From Bosea sp. Tri-49 (GTDB taxonomy: Bacteria; Pseudomonadota; Alphaproteobacteria; Rhizobiales; Beijerinckiaceae), in contig NZ_CP017947.1 in the NCBI RefSeq assembly GCF_003952665.1, forward strand, positions 372,001 through 436,000: a DNA stretch of 64,000 nt, written 5' to 3'. This document shows positions 58,413 to 64,000 of the stretch, one piece after another. The notes under the pieces are model-generated. The model was not told the DNA's origin. It saw only the letters and a list, made by a program, of their open reading frames with translations, and searched no databases. Position numbers and translations under genes: made by a program. Position 1 is the first letter of the stretch. Each line of letters opens with the position of its first letter.

Positions 58413-60934
58413 GTGCTCCTGAGCTCCCGTCCGCCCTGCCACGGCCCGCAGGCGAGCTTGAGCAGCTCGAAGCGGTCTGGAAGGGTCCGCGCGGCTGGCG
58501 CGTCGTCAGCGACGTCAACAACACCATCATCGGGTATTTCTACATCGCGACGGCGTTCCTGTTTTTTCTGCTCGCCGGTGTGCTCGGCCTCTTGATCCGC
58601 CTGCAGCTCGCGACGCCGGGCAACGATTTCCTCTCGCAGGACACCTACAACCAGATCTTCACCATGCACGGCACGGTGATGATGTTCCTGTTCGCCGTGC
58701 CGGCGGTCGAGGCGGTCGGCATCCTGTTGCTGCCGCCAATGCTCGGCGCCCGCGATCTGCCCTTCCCGCGGCTCGGCGCCTTCGCCTTCTGGGCCTATTT
58801 CATCGGTGGATCAGTCTTCTTCTGCACGCTCTTCTTCGGCGTCGCGCCCTCGGGCGGTTGGTTCATGTATCCGCCGCTGACCGGCACGCGCTTCTCGCCC
58901 GGCATCGGCGCCGACTGGTGGCTGCTCGGCATCGGCTTCATCGAGATCTCGGCCATCGCTGGTGCGATCGAAATCATCGTCGGCGTGCTGCGCACCCGCG
59001 CCCCGGGAATGACGCTGGCGCGGATGCCGATCTTCGCATGGACGATGCTGATCTTCGCCGCGATGATCGTCTTCGCCTTCCCGGCCGTCATCCTCGCGAC
59101 CATCCTGCTCGAGCTCGAGCGGGCATTCGATTGGCCTTTTTTTATCGCCGAGCGTGGCGGCGATCCGCTGCTCTGGCAGCACCTCTTCTGGTTCTTCGGC
59201 CATCCGGAAGTCTACATCATCTTCCTGCCGGCAGCCGGCATGGTCTCGATGATCGTCCCGCCCATGGCCGGAACGTCCCTCGTCGGCTACCGCCTGATCG
59301 TAGTGGCACTGATCGCGGTCGGCTTCTTCTCCTTCGGCCTCTGGGTCCACCACATGTTCACTACGGGCATCCCGGCCCGCTCGCTCGGCTTCTTCTCGGC
59401 CGCGAGCATGGCGGTGGCGATCCCCAGCGGCATCCAGGTTTTTGCCTGGATCGCGACGATCGCGGCAGGACGGCTCAAGCTGACGGTGGCCTCTCTCTTC
59501 GTGATTGGCTTTCTCGTGATCTTCACGCTGGGCGGGCTGACCGGGGTGATGGTGGCGATGGTGCCGTTCGATCGCCAGGCCCATGACAGCTATTTCATCG
59601 TCGCCCACCTGCACTATGTGCTGTTCGGCGGCATGGTCTTTCCGCTCTTCGCGGCGATCTACTACTGGACCCCGGCCTTCAGCACCCGTCCATTCTCGGA
59701 GCGTCTTGGCCGATGGGCCTTCGGGCTGATCTTCGCCGGGTTCAACATCGCCTTCCTGCCGATGCATGTGACCGGGCTGATCGGCATGCCGCGCCGGGTC
59801 TACACCTACCCAGCCGGAATCGGCTGGGACGGGCTCAACATGGTTTCGACGATCGGCGCCTTCATCCTTGCCGCCGGCATCGTTGTCTTCCTCATCGATG
59901 TCATCAGGAACATGCGGCTGACTGGATCGCACCCCGCGGGCGATGTCTGGGGCGCCAATAGCCTCGAATGGCTGCCCAACCATGAGTATGCCACGCGCAG
60001 CATTCCGCGCGTGATTGGCCGCGATCCGCTCTGGCAACAGCCAAATCTAGCCCGCGACATCGAAGCCGGCGGCTACTATCTCCCGGGAACGGCAACCGGC
60101 GCCCGCGAGACGATCGTGACCTCGCCGATTGAGGCCGAGCCGCAATATCTGATGCGCCTCAGCGGGCCCGGCTATGCGCATGTCAGCGCTGCCCTGTTCA
60201 CTGCCACCTTCTTTCTGTTGCTCACCGTCAAGGCCGTGACGCTCGCTGCGATCTGCGGTGTCCTGGCCGTAATCTCAATTCTGGTCTGGATGTGGAACAG
60301 CGATCCGCCATCGGCCGGCCAAGTCGACATCGGCGGCGGCATCGTTCTGCCGACCTATGCGTCCGGGCCGGTCTCGCACAGCTGGTGGGCTATGGTCATC
60401 CTGCTGCTCGTCGCCGCTGCGCTCTATCTCTCCTATCTCTTCGGCTTCCTCTACCTCTGGACAGTGGCGCCGGAACGATGGCCGCGACAGTCGGACCTGC
60501 CGTCGTCAGCAAGCGCGTGGGCTTCGCTCGCGGCCTTCGGCATCAGCGGCACCTTGCTCGCGGGGGCCCATCACTTTCTCGATCGCAACGCGCGCCGCAC
60601 CGGGCTGGTGGCCCTGCTTCTCCTTGCTGGGGTAACGGCCCTTGCGGCAGCGCTCGCGCTCGACCTCATCGGCCACTGGCGGAGTGGCCTGCGCCCGCAA
60701 GCCAGCGGCTATGCGGCAATGGTCTATGCCAATGCAGCGCTGCAGGCACAAATCATCGCAGCGGTCGTCGTCATCGCCCTGTTTGCGATTGCTCGCGTCC
60801 TGGTCGGACGGCTCGACAGCAGCAGGCGCGTTGTCTTCGATGTCCTTATGCTGCTTTGGGTCTACGCCATCGGGCAGGCATCCTTCGGCCTACTCCTCAC
60901 CCACGGCTTCCCCAGAATGGTGGCAGAGCCGTGA
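58409..60934 (+). CDS. Cytochrome c oxidase subunit I-III fusion
   Basis: 841 residues. The CoxA part has MHGTVMMFLFAVP, the active-site FGHPEVYIIFLP (CuB His and the cross-linked Tyr), WVHHMFTTG and the haem ligands HDSYFIVAHLHYVLFGG. From about residue 590 a CoxC-like part follows, with SHSWWAMVILLLVAAALYLS and several helices. CoxA-CoxC fusions are typical of caa3-type enzymes. It reduces oxygen in the inner membrane and pumps protons. The frame is open upstream to 58013, but ATG 58409 overlaps the coxB stop. Confidence 0.9.
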   Translation: MSAPELPSALPRPAGELEQLEAVWKGPRGWRVVSDVNNTIIGYFYIATAFLFFLLAGVLGLLIRLQLATPGNDFLSQDTYNQIFTMHGTVMMFLFAVPAVEAVGILLLPPMLGARDLPFPRLGAFAFWAYFIGGSVFFCTLFFGVAPSGGWFMYPPLTGTRFSPGIGADWWLLGIGFIEISAIAGAIEIIVGVLRTRAPGMTLARMPIFAWTMLIFAAMIVFAFPAVILATILLELERAFDWPFFIAERGGDPLLWQHLFWFFGHPEVYIIFLPAAGMVSMIVPPMAGTSLVGYRLIVVALIAVGFFSFGLWVHHMFTTGIPARSLGFFSAASMAVAIPSGIQVFAWIATIAAGRLKLTVASLFVIGFLVIFTLGGLTGVMVAMVPFDRQAHDSYFIVAHLHYVLFGGMVFPLFAAIYYWTPAFSTRPFSERLGRWAFGLIFAGFNIAFLPMHVTGLIGMPRRVYTYPAGIGWDGLNMVSTIGAFILAAGIVVFLIDVIRNMRLTGSHPAGDVWGANSLEWLPNHEYATRSIPRVIGRDPLWQQPNLARDIEAGGYYLPGTATGARETIVTSPIEAEPQYLMRLSGPGYAHVSAALFTATFFLLLTVKAVTLAAICGVLAVISILVWMWNSDPPSAGQVDIGGGIVLPTYASGPVSHSWWAMVILLLVAAALYLSYLFGFLYLWTVAPERWPRQSDLPSSASAWASLAAFGISGTLLAGAHHFLDRNARRTGLVALLLLAGVTALAAALALDLIGHWRSGLRPQASGYAAMVYANAALQAQIIAAVVVIALFAIARVLVGRLDSSRRVVFDVLMLLWVYAIGQASFGLLLTHGFPRMVAEP

Positions 60935-61260
60935 TCAGGGCCGCTCCCTTGCGTCAGGCGGCTGCCGCGCTCGTCGGCCCCACGGTCTGGGCCGCCCATT
61001 TCCTGACGATCTACGCGTCGGAATCGCTGGCCTGCCGCTGGAACCAAGCGGCGGTCCACGACACGATTGTCACCGCTGCGACCCTTCTGGCCGTTGTCGC
61101 GATCCTCGCCCACATGCTGATCCTGCGGCGGCGGAACCAAAACCCGGCAAAGTCATGGGGGCTCTTCCTGCTCCAAACTGCCGGTGCGCTTGATGCGCTC
61201 AGCCTCCTTGGCATTGGCTGGGCGGCGGTTGCGGCGGCTCTGCTCAACGCTTGTCGTTGA
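60931..61260 (+). CDS. Small membrane protein of the oxidase operon (109 aa)
   Basis: GTG start overlapping the preceding stop (GTGA). Three hydrophobic helices (AAALVGPTVWAAHFLTIYAS, TAATLLAVVAILAHMLIL, LGIGWAAVAAALLNA). No known subunit IV motif, but its position as last gene of the operon suggests an accessory or assembly subunit. Confidence 0.65.
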   Translation: MIRAAPLRQAAAALVGPTVWAAHFLTIYASESLACRWNQAAVHDTIVTAATLLAVVAILAHMLILRRRNQNPAKSWGLFLLQTAGALDALSLLGIGWAAVAAALLNACR

Positions 61261-61284
61261 AGAGGGGCCTTCCTCACCGCGACG

Positions 61285-62150
61285 TCATTTCGCACGGCCT
61301 TTAGGTTGTCCCGTTCGCTCGATGAACTCGAGTATGAAGGCAAGAGCGGATTCGGCGCGCGTTTCGAGCAGGAAATGACTTCCGTCCAGGATGTGCGCCT
61401 CCATTCTCGGCAGGTCTTCCATCCAAGATACCGTCCCGGCTAGCGCGAAATATGGTTCGTGCCGGCCCCACAGCATCAACGCCGGGGGCTGCCATCTCCT
61501 GAGGTAGTCTGCGAAGGCATCGAAACGGGCGATTACGTTGGCATAGTCGGAGATCAGGGCGCGCCGCATGTCCATGCGGCCGGGCAGGTTCATCCCCGCT
61601 AGTCCTCGATCCAGGGCTCTCCCTTGATCCTTGCGGCGACCTCCTCCGGCAGCCCGCCCGTGTACTGCTCGCGCGTGAATTTGAAGGTGAGGTGTGAGGT
61701 CGCCTTTGCTTCGTTTTCTGCCGTGGGGTTTGCCCAGAACTCGAACGTCGTCTGCCATAACGGCCCGAAGCCGCTGCGATGCGCGTTCGCATTCTGGATG
61801 ATCAGGCCGGAAACCTGTTCGGGGGACCGCATGGCGATATCGAGGCCCACAGGTGCTCCCCAATCAGGCAGATAGATTAAGCGATGGCTGATCGCGAGAG
61901 GGTCCAGAAGCTCCTGGATCGCAGTGCCGAATGCATCGAAGGTTGGCACAGGCAAGGGAGCCGACTGGCCATAGCCTGGCAAATCGGGCGCGATCACGTA
62001 AGCAACTATCCGGGAATGACGCCACCGAACGTGCGTTACGAGCTTGGAAAGCCATGCAGGAGCAGCAGCGCGGGCTTAGCCACGTCGCCTGTGGTGATAA
62101 AGGACAGGTCGGTTCCCGCCGGAAAGCCGCAGCCGCTGTTGCTTCGGTGA
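61285..62150 (-). pseudogene. Alpha/beta hydrolase, decayed
   Basis: Pieces of one hydrolase in different frames: FPAGTDLSFITTGDVAKPAL with LLLLHGFPSS (oxyanion loop) ending at a TAA inside the frame, then VIAPDLPGYGQSAPLPVPTF, LPDWGAPVGLDIAMRSPEQV and ARIKGEPWIED. A frameshift near 61600 leads to GMNLPGRMDMRRALISDYAN, LMLWGRHEPYFALAG and LDGSHFLLETRAE. At least one nonsense codon and two frameshifts. The nucleophile position reads DWGAP, as in dehalogenase/epoxide hydrolase-type members. Not functional. Confidence 0.7.
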
Positions 62151-62322
62151 CGTCATGCCAGCACTCCTCGCGCTGGCTTGGAAACGCGCAAATGGAGGTT
62201 GGGTTGCGAACGGCCCGAGAGCACGGCGAAGGAGGGGCAACGAGCACCGCCAGCGATCCTGCGGGTTCCTCAACGAATACTGCGGACGACGAGCCAAACC
62301 GACATGCTGATGGTGATGGTCG

Positions 62323-62673
62323 CTATTCGTGTGCCGACTGCCAATGCGGATAGGTGACATAGGCGGTCACGGCGCCTTCCTCGTGAGAGCGGATCGTCAC
62401 GGCTTCACCTTTCGGCATATAGACGATTTCGCCAGGCCCCGCGGTAATCGTTCCGGCCTCTGTCTCAACCGAAAGTCTGCCCTCCAGAATGACCATGACG
62501 TCGTCGACAATCATGGTCTCGGAGAGACTTTGGCCTGGCTCATAACGTCCAAAGCCGATGGTTATCGGCCCCCCGTGTCGCTCATCGATCAGATTGCCAA
62601 CGAACACACCTGCCTGTTGACCAGGGGATCGCTCCATCGACGCATCGGCCCTTGTGAACTTTCGAACGTTCAT
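62323..62673 (-). CDS. Cupin-domain protein (EutQ-like)
   Basis: 116 residues from ATG 62673 behind GGAGAAAGACGA. A single beta-barrel: GFGRYEPGQSLSETMIVDDV, MVILEGRLSVETEAGTITAG, PGEIVYMPKGEAVTIRSHEE. The layout resembles the EutQ-type cupin domain. Metal-binding histidines of motif 1 are absent, so an enzymatic role is doubtful. Downstream of the decayed hydrolase and antiparallel to the helicase gene. Confidence 0.7.
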   Translation of the reverse strand: MNVRKFTRADASMERSPGQQAGVFVGNLIDERHGGPITIGFGRYEPGQSLSETMIVDDVMVILEGRLSVETEAGTITAGPGEIVYMPKGEAVTIRSHEEGAVTAYVTYPHWQSAHE

Positions 62674-62948
62674 TCGTCTTTCTCCGTGCGAAGTGTTTTC
62701 GCTGCCCCAAAACCAAGCATGGGAGCTCAAGTTACAAACGCTCGGCGAGAAAGTTCCCGCGCGCAGGGACGCGTCGCAATCGAAGCCAAGCGGTCAGCCG
62801 ACCGATGGCCGCTGACATTTCATCTGTTGTCAGCTATAGAACATAATCGGAACAAATCGCTGACGAAGGCAATTTGGCGCCGTTATTCGACATTGCACCC
62901 TCCAACTGCCCCGTGCTGCGCTTCAACTCCGACAGGCCGAATCAATCA

Positions 62949-64000
62949 TGAACGCGCACGTCTATCTAGACAGCCTCAATCCGGCGCAGCGGCGGGCGGT
63001 CTCGCATGGCGGTGGCGCGGATCCCGCTCCGCCTGTGCTGATCATTGCCGGCGCCGGCTCGGGCAAGACCAATACGCTGGCGCATCGCGTTGCCCATCTC
63101 CTCGTTTGCGGCGCTGACCCGCGGCGCATCCTGCTGATGACCTTCTCTCGCCGGGCCGCCTCCGAGATGATCCGCCGCGTCGAGCGCATCGCCCGCAAGG
63201 TGATGGGCGATGGCGCGGGCATCGCTGTGGATGCGCTGAATTGGGCCGGCACCTTCCACGGCGTCGGTGCGCGGCTCCTGCGCGACCTCGCCGAGCAGAT
63301 CGGGCTCGACCCCGCCTTCACGATTCATGATCGCGAGGACGCCGCCGACCTGATGAATCTGGTCCGGCACGAGCTCGGGTTCTCGAAGACCGAGGCGCGC
63401 TTTCCAACCAAGGGAACGTGCCTGTCGATCTATTCGCGCTGCGTGAACGCCGAGCAGCCGATCGAGGAGGTGCTGAGGCTGTCCTATCCCTGGTGCATCG
63501 CCTGGGCGGAGGAGCTGAAGCAGCTCTTTGCGGCTTACGTGGAGGCCAAACAGCAGCAGAATGTGCTCGATTACGACGACCTGCTGCTCTACTGGGCGCA
63601 AGCGATGAGCGATGGCGATCTCGCCGCCGATGTCGGGGCGCGCTTCGACCATGTCATGGTCGACGAATACCAGGACACCAACCGGCTGCAATCTTCGATC
63701 CTGCTCGCTCTCAAACCGGATGGTCAGGGGCTAACCGTCGTCGGCGACGACGCCCAGTCGATCTATTCGTTCCGGGCGGCGACCGTTCGCAACATCCTCG
63801 ACTTCCCGCTGGCGTTCTCGCCGCCGGCTGAGGTGATCACGCTTGACCAGAATTACCGCTCGACGCAAGCGATCCTTGGCGCCGCCAATGCGGTGATCGA
63901 CCTTGCCGCCGAGCGCTTCACCAAGAACCTTTGGACCGATCGTGCCGCCGGCGCGGAGCCAGAACTGGTCAACGTCCGCGACGAAGCCGATCAGGCCCGC
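62949..64000 (+). CDS. UvrD/Rep-family helicase, 3' end outside window
   Basis: About 350 residues are visible and no stop is reached. Start MNAHVYLDSLNPAQRRAVSH (Q-motif), motif I IIAGAGSGKTNTLAHR, Ia LMTFSRRAASEMIRRV, Ib WAGTFHGVGARLLR, II FDHVMVDEYQDTN, III VVGDDAQSIYSFRAA and IV DQNYRSTQAIL. This is the 1A-2A core of a SF1A 3'-5' DNA helicase (UvrD, PcrA, Rep). Which member it is depends on the missing C-terminal part. Confidence 0.85.

Noticed and set aside
1..64000. tRNA or rRNA genes
   Set aside because: No TTCGA-type T-arm with acceptor stem pairing and no rRNA signature was recognised by eye; a covariance scan would be needed to exclude a tRNA completely.

Overview
Organism and setting. 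The DNA is GC-rich and looks like a chromosome segment of an alphaproteobacterium of the order Hyphomicrobiales (Rhizobiales), possibly a Bosea- or Methylobacterium-like soil bacterium. The reasons are DUF6894 and DUF1236 proteins, a MucR/Ros regulator, many ATGA/GTGA gene overlaps, and repeated GGAAC-N16-CGTT promoters, the consensus of EcfG, the general-stress sigma factor of this class. No rRNA, tRNA or CRISPR array was recognised.

Layout. 0-11.8 kb is an accessory stretch of very small genes: an Imm27-like protein, tiny membrane peptides, two DUF6894 proteins, a YbiI-like zinc finger, a GAF protein, a general-stress-protein-17M homologue and several unknown paralogues. Five perfect and three near-perfect EcfG-type promoters lie here or, in one case, at 47.5 kb. 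Two of the perfect ones drive only about 55 nt before a terminator, which suggests a pair of related small RNAs. A decayed ligD DNA ligase, a truncated DUF3987 gene, a decayed IS1111-group insertion sequence (11.9-13.2 kb) and an MFS gene fragment show heavy turnover. 13.8-24 kb is an eight-gene minus-strand operon: peptide-type ABC importer, hydantoinase/oxoprolinase A and B, and a D-threonine-aldolase-like enzyme, with a divergent LysR gene. 25-28.5 kb carries two hydrolases, an excisionase-type HTH protein and a YqeY-like protein.

28.9-39.8 kb holds three co-directional large genes: a DUF4011/SF1 helicase with a C-terminal endonuclease and DUF3320 (split by two frameshifts), an SbcD/YhaO-like nuclease and a YhaN/SbcC-like ATPase. 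Together they look like a DNA-processing or anti-invader module. Next come a mucR gene broken by an amber codon and a gene-poor stretch with six copies of a 17-bp motif. 41-49.6 kb is an envelope and c-di-GMP region: a TpsB outer-membrane transporter divergent from a FecR-domain protein with 18 near-identical 24-bp repeats, a CHASE2-PAS-GGDEF-EAL protein and two DUF1236 proteins. 49.8-53.4 kb has a chemoreceptor and an MHYT-PAS-GGDEF cyclase.

54-61.3 kb is respiratory: a PQQ-type sugar dehydrogenase divergent from a five-gene caa3-like oxidase operon (CtaG-like, tri-haem cytochrome c, CoxB-cytochrome c, CoxA-CoxC fusion, small membrane protein). The window ends with a decayed alpha/beta hydrolase, a cupin and the start of a UvrD-family helicase.

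How it fits together. The left arm is written for general stress, including the promoter still in front of the dead ligD. The middle is a self-contained import-and-hydrolysis pathway followed by a DNA-processing cluster. The right half handles surface display, c-di-GMP signalling and terminal respiration. Single-base indels cluster in ligD, the IS, the DUF4011 gene, an AAA fragment and the terminal hydrolase, while the metabolic operons are intact, which favours real decay over uniformly poor sequence.
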